A stretch of 64,000 nucleotides of DNA from Bursaphelenchus xylophilus (GCA_904066235.2 CAJFCV020000004.1:1302001-1366000); one strand, 5' to 3'; shown: positions 1-11,472, counted from the stretch's first letter. Numbers and translations are program-made. Notes: generated from the letters alone by a model not told the origin.

Positions 1-124
1 AAATTTCCATACTTACGTCCCCTAGTCATGACATAATTCGTCATGTTGCCGCTGGTTTTGTTAACCACTCGACCAACCATCCAGTTCGGGAAGCCGTCGG
101 CGTTAACATACGGCTCCTGTCGTA

Positions 125-354
125 CAGTGGGGGACCTGATCCAGTGGCAAAAAACGTACCATTTTGCAGCCGGGAGGTATCAAAAAAGCAGCAAAATACC
201 TCCCTCTCCAAGTGAAAAAACTCAAATTTTATTTTTAAATTTTATTTTTAGGAAAGGAGTTTTTTAGTTGGAGAGGGAGGCATTTTGCCATATTTTTGAT
301 ACTTCCCGGATGCAAAATGATACGTTTTTTGCCACTGGATCAGGTCCCTCACTG
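125..354. mobile_element. Family-1 MITE (TA-flanked palindromic element)
   Basis: This is the reference copy of the commonest repeat in the window. It begins CAGTGGGGGACCTGATCCAG and ends with the inverted form (CTGGATCAGGTCCCTCACTG), and it is flanked by TA on both sides. Almost the whole element is one imperfect hairpin whose arms contain GCAAAATACCTCCCTCTCCA and its complement. There is no coding capacity. The TA flanks and short length suggest a non-autonomous Tc1/mariner-type element; the superfamily is inference. Confidence 0.88.
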
Positions 355-1322
355 TATTATGTCCCTTACTTTCCACCACGACTTACCGTAACTTGACAAT
401 AACCGGAATTGACATCGTACGTCGTGTTTACACGAGCAGGTAGGTATTTCCCGGAGACATTTGTGCATATACTTTCTCCGTACACTGTAAATGAACGACA
501 TTTTTACAATATAAATACTGTGGCGACCTTGTACAACAAATCGCAAAGGACAAAAAAATCATTGGTTATAGAAAGGTTTTGTCCAAGGCAGTTCCTTTTG
601 GCCTCCTAGAATTGGCGTTTAACTCTCAAGTTATTCGTTATTAGACGGCGCTACGTCTTTTCGGGTCAACGACAGTTCGGGTCGACGATACTTTGGGGTG
701 CTTCGATTTGCCGTTGTATGCATGTGGGAGGCTAGGAGAAGGCTTAGTTAGTAGAAATGTTAAGATTGGCCAGGTCTAGGGTAGCTTATCGCCTATTTTG
801 AGGTATTTTACATTTACTCACATCAATAATATCGAGATACAACTTAGAGGTCTGCGTTTTTTTAGAAATATCTTTTGCGATAGTTGTAAAGTTTGGCGCA
901 TCGAATAAGCAACTTTGGGACGGACATTCTCCCACGTTTGGCCGGCGCTACGGGGACAAGTTACATGTCAGCCTGCATGTTATCATATCACCCTTACATA
1001 GTCACATGATAGAAGTTTCCAGAAAGTTACACAACTTTCATAACTTTTCCCGAAAATTATGGGAATGTTTTTTTACCGACTAATATATTAGTATAGTTAA
1101 GAGTTAAAATTAGAAAAGTCATCTTATTGCAAGCCTTCTCCCCCAAGCCTTCGCCGAGTATCCAACGGCTATTCCAGGCCTCGTAGGTACCTCCTAAAAT
1201 CTTTTTTTTTGAGCCTCCACCTGCCCTGCACCTCGTATCGATCGATTTCGTGTAGACCCAAACTGTCGTCGACCCGAAAAGTCGCGATGCGTTATCGACA
1301 GCTTCTTTTTGTCTTTTTGGTC
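355..1322. repeat. Repeat-rich gap with a family-4 element (~649-1292)
   Basis: No gene is supported here. From about 649 to 1292 lies a family-4 element with inverted ends CTTTTCGGGTCAACGACAG (near 657) and its complement (near 1268-1287). Its internal segments near 730-860 and 1085-1260 match the copies at 17.8, 26.6 and 33.2 kb; the ~200 bases between them look unrelated. Around 510-590 there is a short dispersed unit with GGTTATAGAAAGGTTTTG, also seen near 21.4, 25.05 and 36.05 kb. Confidence 0.6.
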
Positions 1323-1702
1323 TCAAGTTTCACTGCACTTACTAACATCCACCAAGAGCCGTTCAGTATTAATCGTCGACGTTTTCAAGCATCCCTCCAT
1401 GCGTACGTAACCGTAGCCCTTTTCGCTCCTGTACGTATACCCACCAATACCGGTATACCCGTAGCACGTCGTTCCCTTGTACATTATGACCTTTACATCA
1501 TCGCGCTGCGCGGCCAAGTCAACGCAATCCTGTACGCTGGCGGTAGTGTTCCGCATGGCCGGCACCGAGACTTCCATAAAAAAGTGGACTTGAACGTAGA
1601 AGAGGGTCTTTGCTCCAGCCGCCGTGGTCAGCTGAGTACTGGTATATTGATACAGTATATGTCTCTTACCAAAAGGGAGAAGAAAGTTAGGGTTGTTGAC
1701 AT
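1323..1702 (-). CDS. Probable small secreted PAN/CW-like domain protein
   Basis: Two-exon model on the minus strand: 1702-1670, a 38-bp intron (1669-1632, GT..AG), then 1631-1323; 113 aa. Exon 1 starts MSTTLTFFSLL and, joined in phase 0 to LTTAAGA, gives a typical signal peptide (hydrophobic core, then small residues before a likely cleavage near residue 17). The mature part has four cysteines, in VQDC, GTTC, EGC and SKC. The stretch SVQDCVDLAAQRDD..KVIMYKGTTCYGY resembles the nematode PAN_3/CW fold: C, acidic/amphipathic helix, hydrophobic strand, then SC/TC. Such proteins are extracellular. A GTAAGT overlaps the codons VSKC near the end, so the coding sequence could splice on instead of stopping at 1323; downstream is a family-4 repeat, so the gene may be truncated. 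The overlapping plus-strand frame is probably a shadow. The domain call is by eye. Confidence 0.45.
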
Positions 1703-1939
1703 TTTCACAGCCAAAGTCGAGGTTTACAGGGAATTGCAACGTTTGTTTTCTAGAAAATAATTGGCTTTCCTACTGTTTTCATGGTTGCTAAGCCATTATA
1801 GCGCTACGCAGTGAGGACAACGCCTCATTTTTTTTATTTGACAAGTACACAGTTCCGCCCTTGTCATTTTCGGATCTGCTCAGGCATGGCTCGGCCCAAT
1901 AATTGCGGCCGGCCGGGCCAAACCCGATTGCCACCTCTA
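1703..1939. other. Gap; small GC-rich repeat remnant near 1885-1920
   Basis: There is no gene here. A short stretch with CAGGCATGGCTCGGCCC near 1880 resembles the left end of the GC-rich hAT-like elements at 16.8 and 19.8 kb, and is probably a degraded copy. Confidence 0.4.
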
Positions 1940-2180
1940 CAGTGGGGGACCTGATTCAGTGGCAAAAAACGTAACATTTTGCATCCGGGAAGTATGAAAA
2001 ATGTGGCAAAATACCTCCTTCTCGAAGTGACAAAACTCCGATTTCAAAAGAGCTCTTTTTGTGAGGGAAAAGGCCCTTCAAAACGGAGTTTTTTCACTTG
2101 GAAAGATAAGCATTTTGCCACATTTTTTGACCCTTCCCGGATGCAAAATGTTACATTTTTTGCCACTGGATCAGATCCCC
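1940..2180. mobile_element. Family-1 MITE with 8-bp flanking repeat
   Basis: The left end is CAGTGGGGGACCTGATTCAG; the right end stops at ATCAGATCCCC without the usual CACTG. Exact copies of CACCTCTA flank it (1932-1939 and 2181-2188). This differs from the plain TA flank of other copies and may reflect terminal deletion or an unusual insertion. Confidence 0.8.
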
Positions 2181-2188
2181 CACCTCTA

Positions 2189-3300
2189 GGTAAGCCCCTC
2201 ACAATCTTCGAAACAGTGAAATTCTTGACCTTGTTTTCATTTTTTCGCTCCTTTGGGCTCGTGGTTGCCAATGACAAAACGCATTACTGTCATCGTGCTA
2301 AGAATAATGCAAATGTTTCCGTTTTGAAAGTTTCGAACCCTCCGAATTCGCCCTAGAAAGACCACACACGCTGAATTGCAATTTTTCGGGGCGAAAACAG
2401 CACATCTCCCGATTATATGCATGCAATTTCAATCAAGGATACGTCATACAAAACTTTGCACAACAACAAGTCGACTCTTAAAAATTTGTTTTTACATACA
2501 ACCAGAAAACAGCCCGGAATAGCACTTACTTTTTTAAATAGATTTGGAAAAACATACGTAGCTGATTTGCATAAATTATGACGAATTGTCTTTGTGTTTT
2601 TAGAAGCCATGGCTAAAAGGGAATTCCGTTTTTTGATCTCTCAAATAGAGAAGAAGCCCTATAGAACCGGCTAGCCCATAAAACTTCATTTTTTTCAAAA
2701 AATCCCATTTTTATACCATACTCGCCTTTCCTATCTAAAATCCTCTCATAATGGTCCGTTCGCAAAGTCGCTAGAGTAATTTTCGCGTCATGCACTGTCC
2801 GAAAACGGAAGCTCACTTTGCACAGTGGCCAAAAATTACCCAGCGACTATACAAACAGACCAATATGAGAGGACTTAAGACAGAAAAGGTTAGTATAATA
2901 TAAAAATAGGATTTTTTTGAAAAAAATGAAATTTTATAGGTTAGCCGGTTCTAGGTATGGCTTCTTCTCCATTTTAGAGATCAAACAATGGAACTCCCTT
3001 TTAGCCACGGTTTCTAAAAAGACAAAGACAGGTCATCAAGATTTATCCAAATCAGCCACGTATGTTTTTCCAAATCAATCTAAAAAAGGAACTGCTATTT
3101 CGGACTGTTTTCTGGTTGTATATCAAAACAACTTTTTTAGAGTCGGCTTGTTGTTGTACACAGTTTTGTATTACGTATCCTTGTTTAATATGTATAAAAA
3201 TTGGATTTTTTTGAAAAAAAAAATGAAATTTTATTATTTTATTTGCAAAATTTTATGGGATAGCCGGTTCTAGACAGGCTTTCTACCCCGTTTGAGAGAT
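2189..3300. repeat. 0.75-kb palindrome plus extra partial repeat
   Basis: An inverted repeat has arms at about 2430-2760 and 2862-3185 and its centre near 2815. Matching landmarks are GAAAAACATACGTAGCTGA on the left and CACGTATGTTTTTCC on the right, and the AACCGGCTA/TAGCCGGTT pair. A further partial copy of the inner arm follows directly at about 3186-3290 (GGATAGCCGGTTCTAG). No coding potential or transposon terminus is recognised. The segment after 2260 contains nothing else. Confidence 0.75.
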
Positions 3301-3335
3301 AAATCTTCATCTCAAGTCTTTCATTCAATTAGAAA

Positions 3336-3341
3336 TTTATT
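3336..3341 (-). terminator. Candidate poly(A) signal AATAAA for the gpdh gene
   Basis: AATAAA lies on the minus strand about 120 bases past the dehydrogenase stop codon. It is the only canonical hexamer I see close to that stop. Assignment is by position only. Confidence 0.45.
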
Positions 3342-3461
3342 TTTTAACGTTAAACATGTTACTATAACATACTAATTTAAAGCTCACAACGAAATAAAGT
3401 TGAGTCTCAAATAATAATTGCACTGACCGAGTATTCTTGAGGAGGATCATGACCTGTGGGT

Positions 3462-6147
3462 TCAGAAGACGTGGGGTTTTTGATGATGTTCGGGGTGGTC
3501 GCGGATGTAATCGATAAACTTTTCGACCTTCTCCTGACCGGTGCAGATCTTGTGAACCGCCACCATCAACGGGAACTTGTGGGAGACTTTGCGGGACTCG
3601 AGGGTGGAAAAGACTTCGGCGGCGGTTGGTGGGCCTTGGGCGGATTGCCCTTTCAGGAGTTCCAATTCCAGTTCGGCAATAGGCTAAAAAATGGAAATTT
3701 ACAGTGACGGCCTGATCCAGTGGAAAAAAACGTACCATCTTGCATCCGGGAAGTATCAAAAATGTGGCAAAATACCTCCTTCTCCAAGTGAAAAAACTCC
3801 GATTTCAAAAGTGCGCCCGCTTTTTTTGTGAGGGAGCCCTTCAAAACGGAGTTTTTTTCACTTGGAGAAGGAGACATTTTGCCACATTTTTGATACTTCC
3901 CGGATGCAAAATGGTACGTTTTTTCCAGTGGATCAGCTCCGTCACTGTATGTAAAAAAAAATTTTTTTTTTTGTAAAAAAATAAATTTCGGGTCGAAAAA
4001 ACTGAAAATTCATTTCCACAGAGTAAAGCACGCCTTCACATATTGTATTGGAAGCAAAATGGTACGTTTTTTCCACTGGATCAGCTCCGTCACGTATGTA
4101 AAAAAAAATTTTTTGTAAAAAAAATAAATTTCGGGTCGAAACAACTTGAAATTTATCTTCCGCAGAGTAAACCACGCCTTCACATATTACACTTGAACTT
4201 CCAAATTTAATAAAAACAAATATAACGCTATAAATTTCATACCGTTATATCAAAACCACCTAAAGTAATATAAAAAACTCCAAAATCCACTATTATTTTA
4301 CTCTCTAAAGGCTCCTAGTCCTCTTATTCCCTTATTTAAAAGGCTAATTTCCCCTTATTACACGTCATTACATCTAACTTCCCCCAAAAAATCAAATTTA
4401 TCTTACTCTTCCGGTCTTGGCAAACGCCTCGCAAACTTTTCGGTTTCTTCCTCCATAGCAGGTGGTGACCAAGTCCGCGATCCCACAGCTCTCAAAGAAG
4501 GTGGTGAACTGACTTCCCGGGTAGAATTCTTCCACGAATCTGATAATTTCCATCAATCCCAAGCGAATGATAGCTGCTTTGGTGTTGTCGCCGTAGCCAA
4601 GGCCGTCCGAAAATCCGGCAGCACATGCGACAACGTTCTGAAACGACAAATTTAGGACCTTGAAGCGGGGATTTATCAAGCTGATATCGAAAAATTTCTC
4701 ACTTTATGATCAATTTATATTGTTTTAGACAAAAACTGTCAAAAAAAAACTAGTCAAACAGCTTGAAATTGTCTAAAAACGTCCCACTCTTACCTTCAAA
4801 GCACCGCAAAGTTCCACAGTGTGAGCATCCTTGACCACGTTGACTCTGAAGTAGCTGCAATGGAAGAGAGTTTTCAATTCCTGGCCCAGTTTCGGGTCCT
4901 TCGCTCCGATCGTGGCTTCGCAGAAATTCTCATTCGCCACCTCCGGAGCAAGATTAGCACCCATGAGGACGGCGACATCAACGTTGAGCTCGTGCTGGAT
5001 GATCTCGGAGATCAGGTGAATTCCACCGCCTTCGCCAACGGAAACTCCCTGAAAAAGTGGATTTTCAAATCAAAAAAGACAAAAAATTGTGTCCATAAAA
5101 CTGTGAGCTATCTATTGAAGGCATTTTCATACTCTTGATCAACGAAAAATATCGAAAAATGTTCAAAATCCAAAAATTTTGACTAAAACAAGGTAATTTT
5201 TAACAAAAAATCCAAAAAAAATAATTCTCAAGTAAAAACACCGCCACAAAACCCCTTATAAGCCAGCTTACACCTCCCCCAACCTTCCTCACCTTGATCA
5301 GACTAATCGCAATAGCACCGGGCTTCAGCTTTCCCTTCAACGGAGCACAGGTCCTCTTGACGAATTGATGTGGAATGACGAAGATCAGGACGTCCGAATC
5401 CTTGCAGCTTTCCACCAAATCAGTGACGGCTCTCACGTTGGAGGGAAGGATCTTTCCAGGGAGGTATTTCACGTTTTCATGGCGAGTATTTATGATCTCC
5501 GAGAGCTTACCACCTTCCACCTGTTCCTCATACACGTACATGACAACATCGGGATCGTAGATGGCCGGGTTCGCTTTCGTGGTCTCACCAACAATTCGAG
5601 CAATAGCTGAGCCCCTGAAATTATCGGTATTGTTCGATAAATTGAGGAAAACGCAGTTATTTTCTTTGTGTCTCCATCCGGAAGTAAGAACCGCAAAAAA
5701 ACTACCCGTTTCCGGTGTTCGTTTCCACTCTCAACATAAAATCAAGGTAAAACAGAGTCCTCGGTCCATGATCTAGCTATAGAAATTATATGCTACCGAA
5801 AAATTGGACAAAATATTCAAGTTATTCTCGAAAATCATAGGCCTTCCTTGAACAATATAAAATTGGTCAAAACTCGCTGTGGTCAAAAATATATTCAAAT
5901 TTCTTTCTGTCCATCAAAACTAGGTCTAATTTCCCGCGTCTTCAGAAAAAAATCGCAAGGTTTTTCACCCTCTCTCCAAAAATTATATTATCTATGGAAC
6001 GTCTGAGCAAACAACAAAAGAAAACCGCTAAACCCACAGGCGCTCTTCTTTCTATCTCTCTTCGGGTTGAGCCTAAAAACGAAAACAACAAATATCGAGT
6101 AATTCTTACCAGTTTCCGGAGCCGACGATGGTAACCTTCTTGGGCAT
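3462..6147 (-). CDS. gpdh: Cytosolic NAD-dependent glycerol-3-phosphate dehydrogenase
   Basis: It interconverts dihydroxyacetone phosphate and glycerol-3-phosphate with NADH, feeding glycerol and phospholipid synthesis and osmoprotection. Five exons (minus): 6147-6110, 5614-5293, 5048-4794, 4637-4407, 3683-3462. Intron 1 is phase 2, the rest phase 0. The product is 355 aa, the normal size for eukaryotic cytosolic GPDH. The start [13 protein letters not shown] joins GSAIARIVG to form the GxGxxG NAD-binding loop. Other family hallmarks are the FVIPHQFVK segment, the catalytic lysine in CGALK at the end of exon 3, [12 protein letters not shown] (substrate-phosphate-binding region) and [15 protein letters not shown]. 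The C-terminus reads [14 protein letters not shown] to [10 protein letters not shown]. No frameshift or missing key residue was seen. Intron 4 (3684-4406) carries a MITE and a tandem duplication. Which of the nematode paralogs (gpdh-1 or gpdh-2) it corresponds to cannot be told. Confidence 0.96.
3702..3947. mobile_element. Family-1 MITE inside the gpdh intron
   Basis: Ends are CAGTGACGGCCTGATCCAGT and GGATCAGCTCCGTCACTG, flanked by TA on both sides. The element lies wholly within intron 4 of the dehydrogenase gene, about 18 bases from the last exon's acceptor. Confidence 0.88.
3903..4190. repeat. ~145-bp tandem duplication including the MITE right end
   Basis: The segment from GCAAAATGGTACGTTTTTTC through CACGCCTTCACATATT occurs at about 3905-4043 and again at about 4055-4188 in direct orientation. 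It begins inside the family-1 MITE and ends in unique intron sequence, so the duplication arose after MITE insertion. Confidence 0.82.
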
Positions 6148-8091
6148 GATGTGCGCAAATCGAAAGGACTGATGGAGAAGTCTTGGTGAAGGTCGCGAAG
6201 CGAAAGTTGCGGCGAAAACGCGATGAGTGAGGCGAAAAATGTTTTCACACAACTCCTGTCTTCGTGGCCACAGGCAAAAAAAATATTTTTTGGCCTGTGA
6301 CAGAATGCCAAAATGTTTTCGTGGCGGGACGAGGGCAAACTGTAAACAATAATGGAATTTGAATATTTTGTAAGAAATAACACGATGTTATAGTCGTTAA
6401 TACACATCTAGTTATTTTCCAAACTAAGTATTTACTAAAATTCGTCTATTTACATCAAAAATTATATTGTTTTAGTCCAATAGACACTACAATACAATAT
6501 AATTTAAATTTACAACTGGTTGGCCGGAAAAATCGCTAATTTCGTTAAATTCACACACCAACAAGTCTTATTCTCCGATTCTTTGCGGTCAGCAGACCGT
6601 GTAATTTGTTTACTTGTCATAATTTTATTCAAGCCTTTTCAAAAGGCCACTTTATTGGGAATTATACCAAATCTCGCTCCTCTGGGTAAATTTCGTGCCA
6701 ATATTTTGTTGCATGGAATGTCAGAGGCATATTGGTTACATTGTTGTCATCTATGAGACATTTTCAAAGTTGTTTTGCAAAGATTTTTTGGGGTTTTTGA
6801 GACCAAGTGTAATATCAGATGTCTTTGAAAAATTGGTTGTAACTCTGTCCTATGGCAATATTTTTGTGATCTGTAAATTTCAGCCTATACTAGATAGAAT
6901 TATTCTTCGATGGTGAAAATTTTGTAGTTTTCGACCGGTCCAGCTTCCAGCATTCCCCATTTTTCTCCAGTGGTCTCCCCTTGCCATATCTTTAAATTCC
7001 GACTTGATAGCCCTCATAAATACATCTCTTTCCCTCTGAATTCGAAGATTCCACTCATTCCGAATCCTTTCTTCAATTTGTCAGAGTTATTTTCGAACAA
7101 AAAAATGGTGAGATTAAGAGCTATGTACGTGACGGGCCGGACTTCGGCCAAAAACAGTTGCCGTTGGGGCCTCGAGGGCTTTTAATTTAATCAGCTTGAT
7201 CTTTTTCGGTTCTTCTTATCAAAAACGCTGCCCCAGCGAACGGCCCTATCTGTAGTGTCTTCGCACTTTCTGGGGGGATTACTGGAGGGCTTGTAGAGAT
7301 ATAGTGTGATAGATCGTGGCTGAGGTGAACTTGATGAACCTCGCGTTGGATTTGGGGATTTTATGGGCTTGGAATTGGGGTATGAGCAATTTCAGGCGGT
7401 TTTATGGGAATCACAGCCTTGTTTTAATCGTAAAGCTTTTAGAAATTAGGATACAAACAAGACTAATGCCCTAAAAATGCTTTTCAAGTTAATGTCATCA
7501 ATTTTTTTTCAAATTTTGTTACTTCTATTTTCAAGCCATCAACTATCAAATTTCCCCCAAAAAATTGATTTTTCCTCATTTTTACCTTATTTTACACAAT
7601 TTTAAAACGATCTTTGTCCATTTACCTAACCAACCACAACCTTATTGCTTCATAAACAACCATCATTTGTTCTGCATCCCCTAAATAATATTTTCAAGCT
7701 GCATTTTGACATGTTCCTGTCATTCTCAGCGCCATCAAGCGGCCTGCAAAATATTTGTTGTCTCTCGGTTCAAGGTCCGTTCATATTGGGTTACTAGCGA
7801 ATGCCTGAAGGCGGAAATTCATACATATACTATTTAGTTGTTGATAGGACCCTGAAATGGGCTATAGGCAGTAAAAGTGATTTCGTAATTTTTGAAGGAC
7901 TTTTATTGGGTAATAACGAGTGGCTGGGAATTTTGAGGACCTTTTCTAGAGGGCACAGCATAAGATTCTGGTGGATATAAGCCGTGGAACTTGTAAACCT
8001 ATGTGTGTCCAGAAAATCCGTCACGATGACAACCGTTTAAAATGTGGCAGTAGTATAAAAACCGGCTCTATATGCCCATGAGTACTTCCTA
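6148..8091. other. Gap upstream of gpdh; no gene seen
   Basis: The first ~250 bases should hold the dehydrogenase promoter and 5' UTR. I see no TATA box or acceptor-like TTTCAG next to the ATG, so there is no sign of trans-splicing there. The rest is AT-rich sequence with only short chance frames; I recognise no RNA, repeat family or protein. Confidence 0.4.
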
Positions 8092-8321
8092 CAGTAGGGG
8101 ACCTGATCCAGTGGCAAAAAACGTACCATTTTAAATCCGGGAAATATCAAAAATGTGGCAAAATACCTCCCTCTTCGAGTGAAAAAATTTCGTTTTGAAG
8201 GTCGCGCCCTTTTTTACGAAAATAGAATCTGACTTGGAAACGGAGGTATTTTGCCACATTTTTTGATGCTTCCTGGATGCAAAATGGAACGTTTTTGGCC
8301 ACTGAACCAGGTTCACCACAG
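8092..8321. mobile_element. Family-1 MITE, divergent
   Basis: Ends are CAGTAGGGGACCTGATCCAG and CTGAACCAGGTTCACCACAG with TA on both flanks. The internal GTGGCAAAATACCTCCCTC and TATTTTGCCACATTTTTTGA are retained. Confidence 0.82.
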
Positions 8322-10011
8322 TAGAGCACCCACAAAAAAATTAAGCTCAAAACTTTTGCAATAGTCGGTTTGGATGACGGATTTTCTGGATTTTTTCCGT
8401 GGCGATAACTTTCTCAACGCCCAAAAGTTCTTGGCATGCTCTAGGGAGGACTCCTAGTCAAGTACAGCCGTTTTTTAAACCACTGGACGATTTTTTAACG
8501 GGTGTCATCATGACACATTTTATGACATATATATATATATGTCATTTTTTGGCTTTTTTACTCCATTTCATGTGTAGTGTATGAAGATGTCCGCAAAAAT
8601 GCTGTTTGGCCCACTCTAAATTATCGATTTACGAACAAAATGCGCCTCCCGTCTGACCGGCTCTCTCAATTTTGCGCACTCTCTCAAAAACACTGTAACT
8701 CTCGGCGGTCTTCTAAAAGATCAGGATTATCAAGAGAGTGATGACCTTCCAAAGGTCGAAATTTTATTTGCTAGGCCATAAATTTGTCGGCAATTAATTC
8801 ATAAAGCCCTCCGGCACGAGTCCGTCCCGGATTATAAGCGGAAAGAGCAAAAAGTTGAGGAAAAAAGTTGTTTGTTAGCCACGTCCTTTCCGGCTAATTG
8901 TCCGCTCGATTTGAAGAGGCCGATCATTTATTTCGAGGTCCGATCCAGGTGAGAGAAGATGTTATCACGTGATAATGGGGCAAATGAATGGCAAGACTTC
9001 TCGCCAAATCCGGCATCGCGACTCTGGCGGGCAGCCCACATATTCTTATTAGAATTGCGATTTTCCAACCGTAATCTGCGTAGTATGATAGAAATTTTAC
9101 ATTGACAACACCCTGGAACTGATAAGTACGCGAATCTATTGAATTCATCCACCGCTTTCAAAGTCAGCGGAGTTTTTTTCAAAAAATGGTTCTTGAACCT
9201 ATACATGCCTCTAATTATAACCTTATGGTAGTTATTAAAGTCGCTTATACACCTGGAAACTAAATTCGCAACGTCTAGCTGCCAAATCCTTTCCTGTTGT
9301 GAGCAAATGTTGACTGATTTCCAGTTATTTTCTGTGGTTCTTCTTGCTGCGCGCAAAATGGTTGCCCACAAGGTGGGACCTCCCTAAATACTTGAGATTC
9401 TTTTATTTTTACAGACAATCTAGTACTAGTCGTTCCAGGAAGTGCGTAGACTTTTTTCGGCCTGTTTTCGGACCGCACAGTGCTTGCGCGACGCAACCCT
9501 TTTCGAAACATTTTGCTCTGTGCAATTTCGCCAAGTGCCGAAAGGAGGCTCCTTGGGTTGCCGTGCACTGTACTTGACTCAATTTTAGATTAGGCTTGTT
9601 AACGAATATGCCGGATCTTTAACTTGCGCTTTTCAGAAACAACAAATTTTCAGACGCAATTTCATGAAAATCGGGCCTTTTTATCCGTTTTCTTTGGATT
9701 TTACTGATTAGAATTAGCCTAGGTTTTTGTCACGTTCGTAGTTTACATTTTTTCCAATGCTCTTTTTCTAATTTTTTTTAACAACAGTGTAGACCGTGTT
9801 CCGTTCCAAGCGCTCTCCCCATTTTCTGTGCTCTCTCGTCTGTACGAAAAATGAGTCAAAGCCTCACATCGCAGTTGTTTCTGAAAAGTGCAAACTAATA
9901 TTTTGTGTAACTTGATATATAGCCTTCATAGTCAAGTTGGCGAAATTTGAGGCAAATCTGAGATTTGCACTTCAAGCACTTTGCTTTTACATAACCTTTC
10001 AATAATATTTA
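8322..10011. repeat. Gap with a family-6 repeat copy (~8995-9180)
   Basis: No gene is supported. A unit at about 8995-9180 recurs in opposite orientation at about 25560-25725 and partly at 55960-56060. On the minus strand it reads with EFNRFAYLSVPGCCQCKISIILRRL-like residues that are partly preserved in the other copy, so it could derive from an old coding segment. An AT microsatellite of about 16 bases lies near 8527. Confidence 0.5.
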
Positions 10012-10399
10012 CAAGGGAAGTGCGCCAAGTGCAACGCTCAGATTTTCTTTAAAATTTGCCCACATGTCAGGCATAGGTCACGTATTAATTCTTGAAAGTT
10101 TTAGGTCGCGCTTTGCAGGGAGAGCCGAGATATGGAACGATCTTTGTGGCCAAGAGAGCATGCGAAATACGGAGAACGGGCAGAGAGAAAAACGCTTTTT
10201 GGCCATAACTTTGCTAGTTTCGAGGGGAAAAAGTTGATTTTTCGTGGAAACATTACTCTTTACCTTAGAAATAGCTATGAAACTTTTAATGAGAAAAATT
10301 CGCAAAAAAGTGGCAATTTTTTTCAATTTTCTTACCAAAAATCTCGATTGTTTCAGCTAGAAGTCTCGCATATGTCTTGAAAAAACAGTTACTCCCTTG
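10012..10399. mobile_element. Family-3 element, internally deleted
   Basis: It begins CAAGGGAAGTGCGCCAAGTG and ends ...ACTCCCTTG, flanked by TTA on the left and TAA on the right. The interior carries the family landmarks GAAAGTTTTAG, GAGAGAAAAACGCTTTTTGG and GAAACTTTT. The 3-bp TWA flank resembles PIF/Harbinger target sites; that assignment is inference. Confidence 0.75.
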
Positions 10400-10525
10400 T
10401 AAAGCACATATCCCAGCCCTTGGCCTGCGGTGTGCAAAAAAAACGGGATTTTTACTCCGAAAAATTGGGAAATACTGGACATTTTTTACGATTTTAATCA
10501 TGGAAAATCCATGAGTTATTTTACA

Positions 10526-10600
10526 GGTGAAGTACCCCAAGTTCGACCCTCAGATTTTGATGAAAATTGCCACAAAGTTCGAATAATTTTTTCTAGGACA
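10526..10600. mobile_element. Family-3 left-end fragment
   Basis: Only the first ~75 bases of a family-3 element are present (CAGGTGAAGTACCCCAAGTT then CTCAGATTTTGATGAAAA). The rest of the element is missing. Confidence 0.6.
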
Positions 10601-11022
10601 TTGACCTTTTCCTTTGGCATTTATTTCATTCTTCCTTCCGCCTATGACTAACACTTATTCCCGTGTTATTTCCGCAATCTCCCGCTTATTTACATGTGTT
10701 CCCTTTCCGCTATTATCTCATTCTCTCAACAACTCATTCCTTACTTCGGAACAAAAGCCCTAAATTGAGGGAGTTGGAATGGGATGGCACAGCTGTTTTG
10801 TTCCCACCATTTAGGAGCCTCAGGGGCCGGTCGAGTGGGTTAATGAGAGAGGAGCGGGCTTCATCCGCGTCCTTTATGGGGTTGTTACAGTAATTTTTAT
10901 GGAGATCGGAGAAGATCGGCGGGATCATAAGATTTAGGGGGTATATTTGGTTGGTGAAAAAGCTGGAATTTTGATGATTTTGATGACACTTAGATTGTGG
11001 CTTAGGGTAGATCTTTCTACTA
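10601..11022. other. Gap; no feature recognised
   Basis: No gene, RNA or repeat family was recognised between the family-3 fragment and the hAT-like element. Confidence 0.3.
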
Positions 11023-11030
11023 GTTGTAGC

Positions 11031-11464
11031 CAGAGAATGCCACGGCTCCGGAGCTGGCTCTTGGCTCCGGCTCTGAGCGGCTCCGGCTCCGTGCCGGGAG
11101 CCAGAGCCGGAGCCGGGTGCGGCTCCGGCTCCCGAGCCCGAACTCGGAGTCAGGCTTCTCAGCGTCCAGAAAAGTAAAAATTTCATGATCTTATTAAACC
11201 AAACTGCTTGAAAAATATGGGAAATGATGTGTTGCATACGAGTTGCCTTCAAAAATGTTGGATTTATGATCTCTGACACTAATAGCTTTTATTTTTGGGA
11301 AATATTTTAAAATTTTTTTTTGCACGGGAGCCGGGATTCGGAGCCGGAGACCTTTTTAATTTTTTATGGGAGCCGGGAGCCGGAGCTGGAGCCGCAAATT
11401 TGGCCTCGGCTCCGGCTCTGGGAGCAAAGAGCCGGAGCCGAAATTTTGAGCGTGGCAATCTCTG
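11031..11464. mobile_element. hAT-like non-autonomous element, GGCTCCGG-rich
   Basis: Ends CAGAGAATGCCACG and CGTGGCAATCTCTG are inverted repeats, and the element is flanked by perfect 8-bp duplications GTTGTAGC (11023-11030, 11465-11472). The terminal thirds are built of GGAGCCGG/CCGGCTCC runs; the core is AT-rich and non-coding. The 8-bp duplication and CAG..CTG ends fit hAT transposons. Confidence 0.85.
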
Positions 11465-11472
11465 GTTGTAGC

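Noticed and set aside
1209..1760. 183-codon open frame on the plus strand
   Set aside because: It overlaps a family-4 repeat at its start and lies antisense to the PAN/CW-like gene; the protein shows no domain, whereas the minus strand gives a signal peptide and paired cysteines.
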